DNA from: Comamonadaceae bacterium
Lineage (GTDB): Bacteria; Pseudomonadota; Gammaproteobacteria; Burkholderiales; Burkholderiaceae_C
Assembly (NCBI GenBank): GCA_947374505.1
Contig: CANCCE010000002.1
Coordinates: forward strand, 1 to 36,256
Length of the DNA stretch: 36,256 nucleotides
Direction of reading: 5' to 3'
The notes below the pieces were generated by a model. That model made no database searches, was not told the origin of the DNA, and saw only the letters and a program-made list of their open reading frames with translations. Positions 18,996 through 28,120 of the stretch are shown here, in pieces. The first letter of the stretch is position 1. Every line of letters starts with the position of its first letter. A program made the position numbers and the translations under genes.

Positions 18996-20231
18996 ATGAG
19001 CATCGAAATGATCGAGATTGAAGAGTTCAACCAAGGCACTCTGATCAAGGTGATCGGCGTCGGCGGCGGCGGCGGAAACGCCGTTGAACACATGATTGAA
19101 AGCGGCGTGCAAGGCGTCGAATTCATCTGTGCCAACACCGACGCGCAAGCGCTCGGTCGCGGCACCGCACACAAGACCATCCAGCTCGGCGGCAGTGGCC
19201 TGGGCGCCGGTAGCAAACCCGAAAAAGGTCGCGATGCGGCTGAGCTCGCGGTGGACGACATCCGTGAAGCCATCGCTGGTGCGCACATGCTGTTCATCAC
19301 CGCCGGCATGGGCGGTGGCACCGGTACTGGCGCTGCGCCGGTGATCGCTCGGGTGGCCAAGGAAATGGGCATTCTCACTGTCGGCGTGGTCACCAAACCG
19401 TTCGACTGGGAAGGCGGCCGTCGCATGACGAATGCCGACAGCGGCCTGGCCGAACTCGAAGCCAACGTCGACTCGCTGATCGTCGTACTGAACGAAAAAT
19501 TGCTCGACGTGTTGGGCGACGACATTACCCAGGACGAAGCCTTTGCACATGCCAACGATGTGTTGAAAAATGCGGTCGGCGGTATTGCTGAAATCATCAA
19601 CGTGCCCGGCCACGTCAACGTCGACTTTGAAGACGTCCGCACCGTCATGGGCGAACCCGGTAAAGCCATGATGGGCACTGCTGTGGCCAGCGGTCCTGAT
19701 CGTGCGCGCATCGCCGCCGAGCAGGCGGTCGCTTGCCCATTACTGGAAGGCATTGATTTGTCGGGTGCTAAAGGTGTCTTGGTGTTGATCACGGCGGCTA
19801 AAGGTTCGCTCAAATTGAGCGAATCCAAACTGGCCATGAACACCATTCGCGCCTACGCTTCACCGGATGCACATGTGATTTACGGCACCGCCTACGACGA
19901 CAATTTGGGTGATGAAATTCGTGTCACGGTGGTCGCCACCGGACTGAGTCGCCAGACGACTCGTCGCACAGCACCACCGCTGCAAGTGCTGCGCACCGGC
20001 ACTGACAATTTGCCGGTGTTGAACATGGCGGTTGGTAATGCAGGTCAAACCTACACCGCCAGCACCAACGCGCAACCGGCCAGCCCGGCACAGCATGACT
20101 ACGGCAATATGGCCGTGCCAAGCGTCTGGCGCACCAACCGAACGCAAGCTGCGGCGAAAGTGGATGCCTTGGCTTCGGGCGGCATGGACGACTTCGAGAT
20201 CCCGGCCTTTTTGCGCAAGCAAGCCGATTGA
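18996..20231 (+). CDS. ftsZ: Cell division GTPase FtsZ
   Basis: FtsZ is the tubulin-like GTPase that forms the Z ring. The ATG at 18996 has a strong ribosome-binding site (CAGGAGG, five bases upstream) and gives 411 residues; the frame is open upstream but without such a signal. Visible features are NTDAQAL (47-53), the tubulin signature GGGTGTG (106-112), the T7-loop region VNVDFEDVRTVM, a variable linker after about residue 330, and the conserved C-terminal FtsA-binding peptide FEIPAFLRKQAD. The 138-base gap after ftsA may hold an ftsZ promoter, but I cannot assign one. Confidence 0.97.
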   Translation: MSIEMIEIEEFNQGTLIKVIGVGGGGGNAVEHMIESGVQGVEFICANTDAQALGRGTAHKTIQLGGSGLGAGSKPEKGRDAAELAVDDIREAIAGAHMLFITAGMGGGTGTGAAPVIARVAKEMGILTVGVVTKPFDWEGGRRMTNADSGLAELEANVDSLIVVLNEKLLDVLGDDITQDEAFAHANDVLKNAVGGIAEIINVPGHVNVDFEDVRTVMGEPGKAMMGTAVASGPDRARIAAEQAVACPLLEGIDLSGAKGVLVLITAAKGSLKLSESKLAMNTIRAYASPDAHVIYGTAYDDNLGDEIRVTVVATGLSRQTTRRTAPPLQVLRTGTDNLPVLNMAVGNAGQTYTASTNAQPASPAQHDYGNMAVPSVWRTNRTQAAAKVDALASGGMDDFEIPAFLRKQAD

Positions 20232-20251
20232 GGCTGATGCTTTGCAGACTT

Positions 20252-20308
20252 TGCGTTCACGCCCTGACGGCGTGAACGCAGGGCTGCGAAACAGCAGAGC
20301 CCTTTTTT
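20252..20308 (+). terminator. Double-hairpin terminator between ftsZ and lpxC
   Basis: A perfect 12-bp stem (TGCGTTCACGCC at 20252-20263 with its complement at 20269-20280, loop of 5) is followed at once by a second hairpin. In the second, GGGCTGC at 20281-20287 pairs with GC and AGCCC up to 20302, with a two-base bulge, and six T follow at 20303-20308. The second unit has the form of a Rho-independent terminator. It would end the dcw transcript before lpxC. Confidence 0.8.
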
Positions 20309-20343
20309 CCTCACAGATCTGCTGTGCAAATTAAAATAAGCCC

Positions 20344-21267
20344 ATGCTGGCTCAAAGAACGCTCAAATCCCTGACCAAGGCGGTAGGCGTTGGCCTGCAC
20401 AGCGGTCAGCGCGTGGAGTTGACGCTGCGCCCAGCGCCGCCGGACACGGGGATCGTTTTCAGGCGCGTCGATTTACCGCAACCGGTGGACATTGTGGTGT
20501 CGGCAGTGGCGGTGACCGACACGCGCATGGCCTCGACCATTTCCAGCGGCAATGCCAAAGTCTTCACGGTTGAGCATCTGATGTCGGCTTGCGCCGGTCT
20601 CGGTATCGACAACCTGTTCATCGACATCACCGCCGAAGAAGTGCCTATCCTGGATGGCTCGGCGGCCTCGTTTGTGTTCTTGCTGCAGTCAGCCGGCATC
20701 GCCTTGCAACAAACACCCAAAAAGTTTGTGCGCGTCATCAAACCTGTTGAAGTCCGCGAAGGCGAGGGCGCCAGCACCAAGTGGGCGCGCCTGAGCCCTT
20801 ACGACGGCTACAAGCTCAGTTTCGAAATTGATTTTGACCACCCGGCCGTGGACTCCACTGGTCAACGGGTCGAGTTCGACATGGGCAGCGATTCGTATAT
20901 TCGCGACATTGCGCGGGCCCGCACCTTTGGCTTCACCAAAGACGTCGAGATGATGCGCGCCAACGGCTTGGCACTTGGTGGCGGTCTCGACAACGCCATC
21001 GTCATGGACGACTACAAGGTGCTCAATACAGAAGGCTTGCGCTACAACGACGAGTTCGTCAAACACAAGATTTTGGACGCCATGGGCGACCTGTATCTGC
21101 TGGGCAAACCATTGCTGGCCGCCTACAGCGCGTTTCGGTCGGGTCATGCGATGAACAACCAACTGTTGCGCGAGTTGCTGGCCCACCCTGAGGCCTATGA
21201 AATCGTCAGCTTCACCGACGAAAAAACCGCACCAAAAGGCTTGGCGCAACTTGCGCCGGCGTGGTAA
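20344..21267 (+). CDS. lpxC: UDP-3-O-acyl-N-acetylglucosamine deacetylase LpxC
   Basis: LpxC catalyses the committed step of lipid A synthesis using zinc. The 307-residue protein starts with [21 protein letters not shown], typical of the family. The zinc ligands are His78 ([15 protein letters not shown]), His241 and Asp245 ([11 protein letters not shown]); His268 in FRSGHAM is the catalytic base. Its own promoter is likely because a terminator lies upstream; a TAAAAT at 20332-20337 is too close to the ATG unless the start is leaderless. No clear ribosome-binding site is visible. Confidence 0.97.
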   Translation: MLAQRTLKSLTKAVGVGLHSGQRVELTLRPAPPDTGIVFRRVDLPQPVDIVVSAVAVTDTRMASTISSGNAKVFTVEHLMSACAGLGIDNLFIDITAEEVPILDGSAASFVFLLQSAGIALQQTPKKFVRVIKPVEVREGEGASTKWARLSPYDGYKLSFEIDFDHPAVDSTGQRVEFDMGSDSYIRDIARARTFGFTKDVEMMRANGLALGGGLDNAIVMDDYKVLNTEGLRYNDEFVKHKILDAMGDLYLLGKPLLAAYSAFRSGHAMNNQLLRELLAHPEAYEIVSFTDEKTAPKGLAQLAPAW

Positions 21268-21293
21268 CCGGCACTTCACGCTAAGGCTTCACC

Positions 21294-21470
21294 ATGCTGC
21301 TCTTTCGTTGGCTTCTGATCTTGCTCATGCTGGCAGCTGGTGCCTGCTTCGCCTTGTTTGCCATCACCGGGCAGCCGCGCTTCAAACGCTACGGTCTGCT
21401 GATTTTGAAGTGGACGCTGGTCTCAGCCTTCGGCTTTTTCGCAGTCTTGACGCTTGAGCGCTTGCGTTGA
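21294..21470 (+). CDS. Small membrane protein (58 residues), function unknown
   Basis: ATG at 21294 to TGA at 21468-21470 encodes a 58-residue protein beginning MLLFRWLLILLMLAAGACF and ending LTLERLR. It has two hydrophobic helices (about 4-24 and 34-52) joined by a short basic loop (GQPRFKRYG). The start lies 26 bases after the lpxC stop, so it is probably cotranscribed. I cannot name the family. The regular two-helix pattern and codon use support a real gene. A ribosome-binding site is weak (CTAAGG). Confidence 0.6.
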   Translation: MLLFRWLLILLMLAAGACFALFAITGQPRFKRYGLLILKWTLVSAFGFFAVLTLERLR

Positions 21471-21630
21471 AGATCGATGGATCGTGGTCGATGTCTAGCG
21501 TGGCGTCGAATTTCTTGAACTTTCCGGTCACTGCGCCCCCCATCTGCTTGACTGTGAATTCAATCTGACTTTGATCCAGGATCACACCGCGAGGAGCGGC
21601 ATGGACAAGGCCTACCCAGTCAAAAAACAA
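21471..21630 (-). pseudogene. YceI-family protein remnant
   Basis: On the minus strand the frame from 21630 downwards reads a signal-peptide-like segment ending LVHAAP, then VILDQSQIEFTVKQMGG, AVTGKFKKFDATLDIDHD. This matches the N-terminal part of mature YceI-like periplasmic lipocalin-fold proteins (pattern S-x-I-x-F-x-x-K-Q-M-G...G-x-F-x-x-F-D-A). Similarity stops after about residue 50, where the frame runs into the 3' end of the small membrane gene on the other strand. No good start codon or ribosome-binding site is visible. The rest of the ~190-residue family domain is missing. Confidence 0.65.
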
Positions 21631-21735
21631 GCTTGCGGATGAAAGAACGCGACTTTAACCGACGACCTGTGTCGAATTTTTTAAAAGGGATAAACGCCAA
21701 AATACGCAGGCGCACAAATCTAAACAGCCTGCCGG

Positions 21736-23097
21736 CTACTCATCCCGCATCAACAGTGTTCGATTGGCACGCAGCGCCAGCAAGGTGCAGGCAACCCCCG
21801 ACAGCAGGTAAATGCTGACGGCCACCAGGCCAAAGCGTGCCGACAAACCGAGCGCGACCAGCGGCGCAAAAGCTGCGCCTATCAGCCAGGCCAGATCGGT
21901 CGTCAGCGCAGCACCGGTGTAGCGTAAGTGAGGCAAGAAGTTGGCTGTCACAGCACCGGCCGCCTGGCCATAAGACAGGCCCAGCAAGACAAAGCCAATC
22001 AGGATGAAGGTGTCCTGTCCGATGGTGCCACCGCCTAGCAACATGGGCGCAAACAAAGCAAACACGCCAATCAAAACAGCCAGCAAGCCCAGCGTACTGC
22101 GCCGTCCGATGCGGTCGGCCAACAGGCCACACACAGGCATGGCGCCAGCCGCCAGCAAAGCGCCAACTATTTGCACAACAAGGAACTCACCGATCAATTG
22201 CTCCGAGTACAACATCACCCAAGACAGCGGAAACACCGTGACGATGTGAAACAGGGCAAAACTGGCCAGCGCGGCAAAGGCGCCTATCAACAAGTTGTTG
22301 CCTTGGGTGCTGATCAGTTCGCGCAGGCTGCAGGGTTGCAGTTCATTGGCATCCAGCTCGCGCTCGTACTCACGCGTGACCACCAGGCGCAGGCGGGCAA
22401 ACAAGGCCACCACATTGATGGCGAAGGCGGCAAAGAAAGGGTAGCGCCAGCCCCAGTCTAAAAACTCCGCGCTGCTCAAATTGCTCCAGAGATAAGCAAA
22501 CAGACTGCAGGCAATCAAAAACCCCAGCGGTGCGCCCAGCTGGCCCAGCATGGCATACCAGCCGCGCCGGTCTTCGGGTGCGTTCAAGGCCAACAGCGAT
22601 GGGAGTCCGTCCCACGAGCCGCCAAGCGCCAAGCCCTGGCCGATTCGGCACAACGCCAGCAAGGCAATGGCGCCGACACCCAACACCTGGTAACTTGGCA
22701 ACAAGGCCATGCCGGCGGTGGCGCAACCCAGCAACAACAACGCCAGGCTGAGCTTGGCGCTGCGGCCGTAACGGCGTTGTAGCCACATGCCAGCGACCGT
22801 GCCCAAAGGTCGCACGACAAAGGCGAGGGAAAACAAAATAAACGCGTAGAGGGTGCCCTGCAGGCTGTCCACAAAAGGAAAGAACACCGCGGGAAAGACC
22901 AGCACCGAGGCGATGCCAAAAACAAAAAAATCGAAATACTCAGAAGCCCGCCCGATCACCACGCCCACAGCGATATCGCCCGGGGCGACGCTGTCGCTTG
23001 ATGGCGCAAGGCTGTGGCGACTGGGCTGTTGACGGGTGTCAGGACCGACAACGCTGGCTGGACAGAGGTTCATGGTGGGTGAGGCAGTGTTTTGCAT
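21736..23097 (-). CDS. MFS transporter, metabolite:H+ symporter (MHS) type
   Basis: This 453-residue protein has 12 predicted membrane helices after a hydrophilic N-terminal tail of about 40 residues. The sequence GVVIGRASEYFDFFVFGIAS in helix 1, FVVRPLGTVAGMWLQRRYGRSAKL in loop 2-3, and GLLADRIGRRSTL in loop 8-9 fit the MHS branch of the major facilitator superfamily (relatives transport shikimate, alpha-ketoglutarate, proline/betaine or citrate). The substrate cannot be told from the sequence. It is transcribed away from cyoA, and an FNR-type box lies 11 bases upstream of its ATG, so repression or control by oxygen is plausible. Confidence 0.88.
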   Translation of the reverse strand: MQNTASPTMNLCPASVVGPDTRQQPSRHSLAPSSDSVAPGDIAVGVVIGRASEYFDFFVFGIASVLVFPAVFFPFVDSLQGTLYAFILFSLAFVVRPLGTVAGMWLQRRYGRSAKLSLALLLLGCATAGMALLPSYQVLGVGAIALLALCRIGQGLALGGSWDGLPSLLALNAPEDRRGWYAMLGQLGAPLGFLIACSLFAYLWSNLSSAEFLDWGWRYPFFAAFAINVVALFARLRLVVTREYERELDANELQPCSLRELISTQGNNLLIGAFAALASFALFHIVTVFPLSWVMLYSEQLIGEFLVVQIVGALLAAGAMPVCGLLADRIGRRSTLGLLAVLIGVFALFAPMLLGGGTIGQDTFILIGFVLLGLSYGQAAGAVTANFLPHLRYTGAALTTDLAWLIGAAFAPLVALGLSARFGLVAVSIYLLSGVACTLLALRANRTLLMRDE

Positions 23098-23108
23098 GGT
23101 GAAAAAAG

Positions 23109-23122
23109 TTGATTCAAATCAA
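23109..23122. promoter_or_regulatory. FNR/ANR-type box 1 (MFS side)
   Basis: TTGATTCAAATCAA matches the FNR/CRP-family consensus TTGATNNNNATCAA at all ten defined positions. It begins 11 bases upstream of the MFS start codon (minus strand) and is the exact reverse complement of box 2. Confidence 0.85.
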
Positions 23123-23148
23123 TTTACCTTGGGCAATATGTCCAATCG

Positions 23149-23162
23149 TTGATTTGAATCAA
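23149..23162. promoter_or_regulatory. FNR/ANR-type box 2 (cyo side)
   Basis: TTGATTTGAATCAA matches TTGATNNNNATCAA perfectly. Its centre is exactly 40 bp from that of box 1. Its first six bases could serve as a -35 element, with AGTAAT at 23172-23177 as a -10 after 17 bases. A bound FNR-type protein would then block the cyo promoter. That promoter assignment is inference. Confidence 0.85.
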
Positions 23163-23223
23163 TGAAGCTACAGTAATGATCAATTCGCAATTAGCGTTTA
23201 CCCTTTGTAGCTGGTCACCAAGC

Positions 23224-24276
23224 ATGTCACTCCCACCGGATAGTTTTCGAACCTTAAAACGCTTGGCCCTGTTGCTGGCGACCTTGCCTTTAGCGGCTTG
23301 CAGCACGATTGTGATGAAGCCCTTCGGCGACATCGCGCAGCAGCAATCACAGCTGATTGTCACCGCCGTCGTGCTGATGCTGCTGATAGTGGTGCCGGTG
23401 ATCGCCCTGACGCTGGTGTTTGCCTGGCGCTACCGTAGCACCAACCAAGCGGCGCCTTACACGCCGGAGTGGGACCACTCGACCCGCCTTGAGTTGCTGA
23501 TTTGGGGCGCCCCTTTGCTGATCATCATTGCGCTGGGCGCAGTGACCTGGATCAGCACCCACAAGTTAGACCCCTACCGTCCTCTGGAACGGCTGGACGC
23601 CCATCGGCCACTTGTCGCTGGTGTCAAACCTTTCGTCGTTGAGGTCGTGGCGCTGGATTGGAAATGGTTGTTTGTTTACCCTGAGCTGGGCATTGCTACT
23701 GTGAACGAGCTGGCAGCTCCGGTAGACCGACCCATCGAATTCAAAATCACGGCGTCTACGGTGATGAATTCTTTCTATATTCCAGCGCTGGCAGGACAGA
23801 TTTACGCCATGCCCGGCATGCAAACTCAGCTGCACGCGGTGATCAACACAGCCGGCGTGTATGACGGCTTTTCGGCCAATTACAGCGGCCGGGGCTTTTC
23901 ACACATGCGCTTCAAGTTTTTGGGGTTGGCACCCGCAGATTTTGAGCGCTGGGTGCAAACCACCAGAAGCGCTGGCGGTGAGCTGGCCCGCCAGGAGTAT
24001 TTGAAACTCGAGCAACCCAGCGAAAGCGAACCGGTGCGGCGTTACGCCAGCGTTGACGCCGGGTTGTACCAAGCCATTTTGAACCGCTGCGTCGACAGCA
24101 ACAAGATGTGCATGGGCCAAATGATGGCCATCGATGCAGCTGGCGGTCTGGGCAAGGGCAGCATCGACGGTTTGTCGAGCCAACCTTGGCGAGATGTCCA
24201 GCGCACTTACGTCGCTGCCTTGTGCACGCCTGACAACCTCAGCGGCGAAGGCCCTGTGGCCTATTTAAAAAAATAA
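23224..24276 (+). CDS. cyoA: Cytochrome bo3-type ubiquinol oxidase subunit II
   Basis: CyoA is the membrane-anchored periplasmic subunit of the proton-pumping quinol oxidase. From the ATG at 23224 the 350-residue protein begins with a lipoprotein signal peptide ending in the lipobox LAAC (Cys26), followed by two membrane helices (about 43-67 and 93-113) and a cupredoxin domain. The domain has WKWLFVYPELGIATVNEL and YSGRGFSHMRFK but no CuA ligand set, as expected for a quinol rather than cytochrome c oxidase. An in-frame ATG at 23176 would add 16 residues ahead of the signal peptide and lies close to a putative -10, so I prefer 23224. Neither start has a strong ribosome-binding site. Confidence 0.93.
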   Translation: MSLPPDSFRTLKRLALLLATLPLAACSTIVMKPFGDIAQQQSQLIVTAVVLMLLIVVPVIALTLVFAWRYRSTNQAAPYTPEWDHSTRLELLIWGAPLLIIIALGAVTWISTHKLDPYRPLERLDAHRPLVAGVKPFVVEVVALDWKWLFVYPELGIATVNELAAPVDRPIEFKITASTVMNSFYIPALAGQIYAMPGMQTQLHAVINTAGVYDGFSANYSGRGFSHMRFKFLGLAPADFERWVQTTRSAGGELARQEYLKLEQPSESEPVRRYASVDAGLYQAILNRCVDSNKMCMGQMMAIDAAGGLGKGSIDGLSSQPWRDVQRTYVAALCTPDNLSGEGPVAYLKK

Positions 24277-24288
24277 CCGAGATCTCAC

Positions 24289-26289
24289 ATGTTCCCCGTT
24301 CAAGATATTTTGAAGCTTGTGTTTGGCCGCCTAGGCCCGGACGCCATACCGCACGACCCGATTGTTTTGGGCACCCTTGCGATGGTGATTCTGGGCGGCT
24401 TGTCACTGTTTGTGGCGATGACCTACTACCGCGTCTGGGGGACGCTGTGGCGCGACTGGATGACCAGCATCGATCACAAAAAAATTGGCATCATGTATAT
24501 CATCTTGGCGGTGGTGATGCTGTTGCGCGGTTTTGTTGATGCGCTTCTCATGCGCGCCCAACAAGCCATGTCATTCGGTGACAACGCCGGTTTTTTACCG
24601 CCTCACCATTACGACCAAATTTTCACGGCACACGGCGTGTTGATGATCTTTTTCGTTGCCATGCCAGTCATCACGGGCTTCATGAACTATGTGGTGCCCT
24701 TGCAAATCGGTGCGCGTGACGTGTCGTTTCCGTTCTTGAACAACTTCAGCTTCTGGATGACCGCCAGTGGTGCGGTTCTGATGATGATTTCTCTGTTTGT
24801 CGGCGAGTTTGCGGCTACGGGCTGGCTGGCTTATCCACCGCTGTCCGGCATTTTGCAGAGTTCGGGAGTCGGCGTTGACTACTACATTTGGGCGCTGCAA
24901 ATTGCCGGTGTCGGCACCTCGCTGTCGGGGATCAACTTGATCGCCACCATCATCAAAATGCGCGCCCCTGGCATGACCATGATGAAGATGCCCATCTTCA
25001 CTTGGACGGCACTGTGCACCAATGTCTTGATCGTCGCGGCTTTCCCCGTGCTGACGGCTGTGTTGGCTTTGCTGACACTGGACCGCACCGTCGGCACCAA
25101 CTTCTTCACCAATGACCTCGGCGGCAACGCCATGATGTACGTCAACTTGATCTGGATTTGGGGCCATCCCGAGGTCTATATCTTGGTTTTGCCTTGCTTC
25201 GGTATTTTCTCCGAGGTGATTTCAACCTACAGCCACAAACGCCTCTTTGGTTATGCCTCCATGGTTTACGCCACTGTCGTCATCACCGTGTTGTCGTACG
25301 TGGTTTGGCTGCACCACTTTTTCACCATGGGCTCGGGTGCCAGCGTGAACGCTTTCTTTGGCATCACCACCATGATCATCTCGATCCCGACCGGCGCGAA
25401 GATATTCAACTGGCTGTTCACCATGTACCGCGGCCGCATTGTTTTTGACGTGCCGATGCTGTGGTCGATTGGTTTCATGGTCACTTTTGTGATCGGCGGC
25501 ATGACCGGTGTGTTGTTGGCCGTGCCGGCGGCTGACTTCGTGTTGCACAACAGCTTGTTCCTGATTGCCCATTTCCACAACGTGATCATTGGCAGCGTTG
25601 TGTTTGGCATGTTTGCCGGTATCAATTACTGGTTTCCAAAAGCCTTCGGCTACAAGCTGGATGCGTTTTGGGGCAAGTGTTCATTCTGGTTCTGGCTGGT
25701 CGGCTTCTACATGGCCTTCATGCCGCTGTATGTGCTCGGTCTGATGGGCGTGACCCGCCGCATGAGTCATTTTGAGGATCCATCGCTGCAAATCTGGTTT
25801 CAGGTGGCCGCCTTAGGTGCCGTGCTGATCGCCATTGGGATTGCCTGTTTCTTGATCCAACTGGCCGTGAGCTACCGCAACCGGGAGCAGCTGCGCGACG
25901 CCACCGGCGACCCATGGAATGGCCGGACGCTTGAATGGTCAACGTCCTCGCCACCGCCGGAATACAACTTCGCCTTCACACCCGTCGTGCATGAACTCGA
26001 TGCTTGGCACGACATGAAACAGCGCGGACACCAGCGGCCGGTTGCCGGCTTCAAAGCGATTCACATGCCAAAAAACACGGCGGCCGGTTTTGTCATCGCC
26101 ATGCTCTGCGTTGTCATCGGGTTTTCTTTGACCTGGCACATGTGGCTGGTGGCCGGGCTGTTCTTCGCCCTGGTGCTGGTGACGGTTGTTGTGCACACCT
26201 TCAACTACCAACGCGACTTTTATATTCCGGCAGACCATGTCACCGAGATTGAAAACCTGCGCACGCTCTCCCTTGCGGCGCAGGCCTGA
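24289..26289 (+). CDS. cyoB: Cytochrome bo3-type ubiquinol oxidase subunit I
   Basis: CyoB carries the low-spin haem and the haem-copper centre and pumps protons. The 666-residue protein aligns with E. coli CyoB at an offset of nine. Low-spin haem ligands are His115 and His430; the high-spin haem ligand is His428. CuB ligands are His293, His342 and His343, with Tyr297 positioned for the His-Tyr cross-link. Asp144 and Glu295 mark the D channel. The quinol-site residues Arg80, Asp84, His107 and Gln110 are all kept. It follows cyoA by 12 bases. Confidence 0.97.
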   Translation: MFPVQDILKLVFGRLGPDAIPHDPIVLGTLAMVILGGLSLFVAMTYYRVWGTLWRDWMTSIDHKKIGIMYIILAVVMLLRGFVDALLMRAQQAMSFGDNAGFLPPHHYDQIFTAHGVLMIFFVAMPVITGFMNYVVPLQIGARDVSFPFLNNFSFWMTASGAVLMMISLFVGEFAATGWLAYPPLSGILQSSGVGVDYYIWALQIAGVGTSLSGINLIATIIKMRAPGMTMMKMPIFTWTALCTNVLIVAAFPVLTAVLALLTLDRTVGTNFFTNDLGGNAMMYVNLIWIWGHPEVYILVLPCFGIFSEVISTYSHKRLFGYASMVYATVVITVLSYVVWLHHFFTMGSGASVNAFFGITTMIISIPTGAKIFNWLFTMYRGRIVFDVPMLWSIGFMVTFVIGGMTGVLLAVPAADFVLHNSLFLIAHFHNVIIGSVVFGMFAGINYWFPKAFGYKLDAFWGKCSFWFWLVGFYMAFMPLYVLGLMGVTRRMSHFEDPSLQIWFQVAALGAVLIAIGIACFLIQLAVSYRNREQLRDATGDPWNGRTLEWSTSSPPPEYNFAFTPVVHELDAWHDMKQRGHQRPVAGFKAIHMPKNTAAGFVIAMLCVVIGFSLTWHMWLVAGLFFALVLVTVVVHTFNYQRDFYIPADHVTEIENLRTLSLAAQA

Positions 26290-26315
26290 ACTTAACTCTT
26301 GAAGCGTCCCTAACC

Positions 26316-26939
26316 ATGCAGACTTCTACACTTTTGGCGGCCGGTCACCCGGTACGCTTTTATGACGATGGTGCTCACCATCCCCAGCAAGGCACTTTGC
26401 TGGGATTCTGGATCTACCTGATGAGCGACTGCCTGATCTTTGCTGTCCTGTTTGCTGTTTATGCGGTGCTGGGTCGCGGTTATGCGGCCGGTCCATCGGG
26501 CGCTGATTTGTTCAACTTGCCGCTGGTGGCGGCCAACACAGCCTTGCTGTTGTTCTCCTCCGTCACCTATGGCTTGGCCATGATCGGCATGCAGCATGGT
26601 CACAAAAAGGCAGTGCTCGGTTGGCTGGCCGTCACGGCTTTGTTTGGCTTGGGCTTTCTGAGCTTGGAGCTGTTTGAGTTCTCGCATTTGATCCATGAAG
26701 GTGCGGGCCCGCAGCGCAGCGCTTTTCTATCGTCATTTTTCACCTTGGTTGGTACCCATGGTTTGCATGTCACCTTCGGCACGATCTGGTTGGTGACCTT
26801 GATGTTTCAAGTCAGTCGCTTTGGATTGACCCTTGAGAACAAGCGCCGCTTGATGTGCTTGTCGATGTTCTGGCACTTTCTGGATGTGGTCTGGATTGGC
26901 GTCTTCACCTTTGTTTATTTGATGGGAGTGTTGCCATGA
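26316..26939 (+). CDS. cyoC: Cytochrome bo3-type ubiquinol oxidase subunit III
   Basis: This 207-residue protein has five membrane helices and belongs to the haem-copper oxidase subunit III family. It starts with a hydrophilic N-terminus and has [58 protein letters not shown] and the C-terminal [20 protein letters not shown] typical of CyoC. It follows cyoB after 26 bases and overlaps cyoD by 4 bases (ATGA). Confidence 0.95.
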   Translation: MQTSTLLAAGHPVRFYDDGAHHPQQGTLLGFWIYLMSDCLIFAVLFAVYAVLGRGYAAGPSGADLFNLPLVAANTALLLFSSVTYGLAMIGMQHGHKKAVLGWLAVTALFGLGFLSLELFEFSHLIHEGAGPQRSAFLSSFFTLVGTHGLHVTFGTIWLVTLMFQVSRFGLTLENKRRLMCLSMFWHFLDVVWIGVFTFVYLMGVLP

Positions 26940-27331
26940 GCGAGCACCATATTGCGTCCGACGACCACAGCGATCACCACAGCGATGACGACAGCGGCTA
27001 CCACGCCAGCGTCAAAGGTTATTTGACCGGGTTTTGCCTGTCGGTGGTTCTCACCGCGATCCCCTTTTGGCTGGTGATGGCCAAGGTATTGCCCTCGTCG
27101 GGCATCACGGCCTTGGTGGTGCTGGGATTCGCCGCGCTGCAAATCGTCGTCCACATGGTTTACTTTTTACACATGAACACGCGGGTCGAGGGCGGCTGGT
27201 CGATGCTGGCCCTGCTGTTCACCGGGGTGCTGGTGCTGATCATGTTGTCTGGGTCGATTTGGGTGATGTACCACCTGAACACCAACATGATGCCGGTGCA
27301 CGACATGACGGAAATGCGTAACATGCCCTGA
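26936..27331 (+). CDS. cyoD: Cytochrome bo3-type ubiquinol oxidase subunit IV
   Basis: CyoD is a small three-helix assembly subunit. The ATG at 26936 overlaps the cyoC stop and gives 131 residues; the frame is open further back inside cyoC, but the overlap start is the natural one. The N-terminal 25 residues are rich in His, Asp and Ser. They are followed by [34 protein letters not shown] and a third helix ending in [13 protein letters not shown], all in line with the family. No cyoE (haem O synthase) follows, so that enzyme must be encoded elsewhere. Confidence 0.94.
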   Translation: MSEHHIASDDHSDHHSDDDSGYHASVKGYLTGFCLSVVLTAIPFWLVMAKVLPSSGITALVVLGFAALQIVVHMVYFLHMNTRVEGGWSMLALLFTGVLVLIMLSGSIWVMYHLNTNMMPVHDMTEMRNMP

Positions 27332-27334
27332 TCC

Positions 27335-28120
27335 ATGAGCAACGACACCGACCGCCCCCCGCCAGCTGCCAAGCCCTCATGGCTGTTGGCTTGGCTGTTG
27401 TTGGCTGCGGCCTTGTTTGTCGGCTTGCTGGCGCTGGGGGGCTGGCAGGTTCAGCGGCTGCAGTGGAAGCTGGCATTGATAGAACGGATTGAGCAGCGGG
27501 TACACGCCGCAGCAGTGGCGGCACCCGGCCCGGTCGAATGGTCCGCCATCAGCCGTGAATCGAATGAGTACAGCCGGGTTCAAGTCTCAGGGCGCTTCGA
27601 CCACGGCCGGGTCACGCTGGTGCGCGCCAGCACCGTGCTGGGCCGTGGTTTTTGGGTGATGACGCCGCTGCAGACCCGCGCTGGTTTTTGGGTGCTGGTG
27701 AACCGCGGCTTTGTGCCTGAGGCTGACAGTGCGCAACTGGCACGCTTGGGCCCTGCTGAGCCCCAAGTCATCAGCGGTTTGTTGCGGCTCAGCGAGTCTG
27801 GCGGCAGCTTTCTCCAGCACAACGATGCGGCTTCAGGTCGTTGGTACTCGCGAGACGTGCCGGCGATGGCGGCCAGCGTGAAACTCGACGCAACTTCCGT
27901 GGCGCCTTACTTTATTGACGCGGTGGCCTCGTCCGATACGCAGGCCTGGCCGCGCGGCGGGCTGACAGTGCTCAGCTTTAACAACCACCACATTGTTTAT
28001 GCGTTGACCTGGTTTGCGTTGGCGGCCATGTTGGCGTCTGCTGCAGCTTACCTTTGGTTTTCCGAGCGACAACTGCGCAACTTGTTGGCCAGTGGCAAGC
28101 AGGTGGCTTTACGTGCGTGA
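27335..28120 (+). CDS. SURF1-family oxidase assembly protein
   Basis: SURF1 proteins help insert haem into the catalytic subunit of haem-copper oxidases. The 261-residue protein has the two-helix topology (about 16-34 and 214-236) flanking a periplasmic domain with the signatures GWQVQRLQWKLALIERIEQR, RVQVSGRFDH, GFWVMTPLQTRAGFWVLVNRGFVP and an NNHHIVYALTWFALA-like second helix region. It starts 3 bases after cyoD, so it is part of the cyo operon. This recalls the quinol-oxidase-specific Surf1q of Paracoccus. Confidence 0.92.
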   Translation: MSNDTDRPPPAAKPSWLLAWLLLAAALFVGLLALGGWQVQRLQWKLALIERIEQRVHAAAVAAPGPVEWSAISRESNEYSRVQVSGRFDHGRVTLVRASTVLGRGFWVMTPLQTRAGFWVLVNRGFVPEADSAQLARLGPAEPQVISGLLRLSESGGSFLQHNDAASGRWYSRDVPAMAASVKLDATSVAPYFIDAVASSDTQAWPRGGLTVLSFNNHHIVYALTWFALAAMLASAAAYLWFSERQLRNLLASGKQVALRA

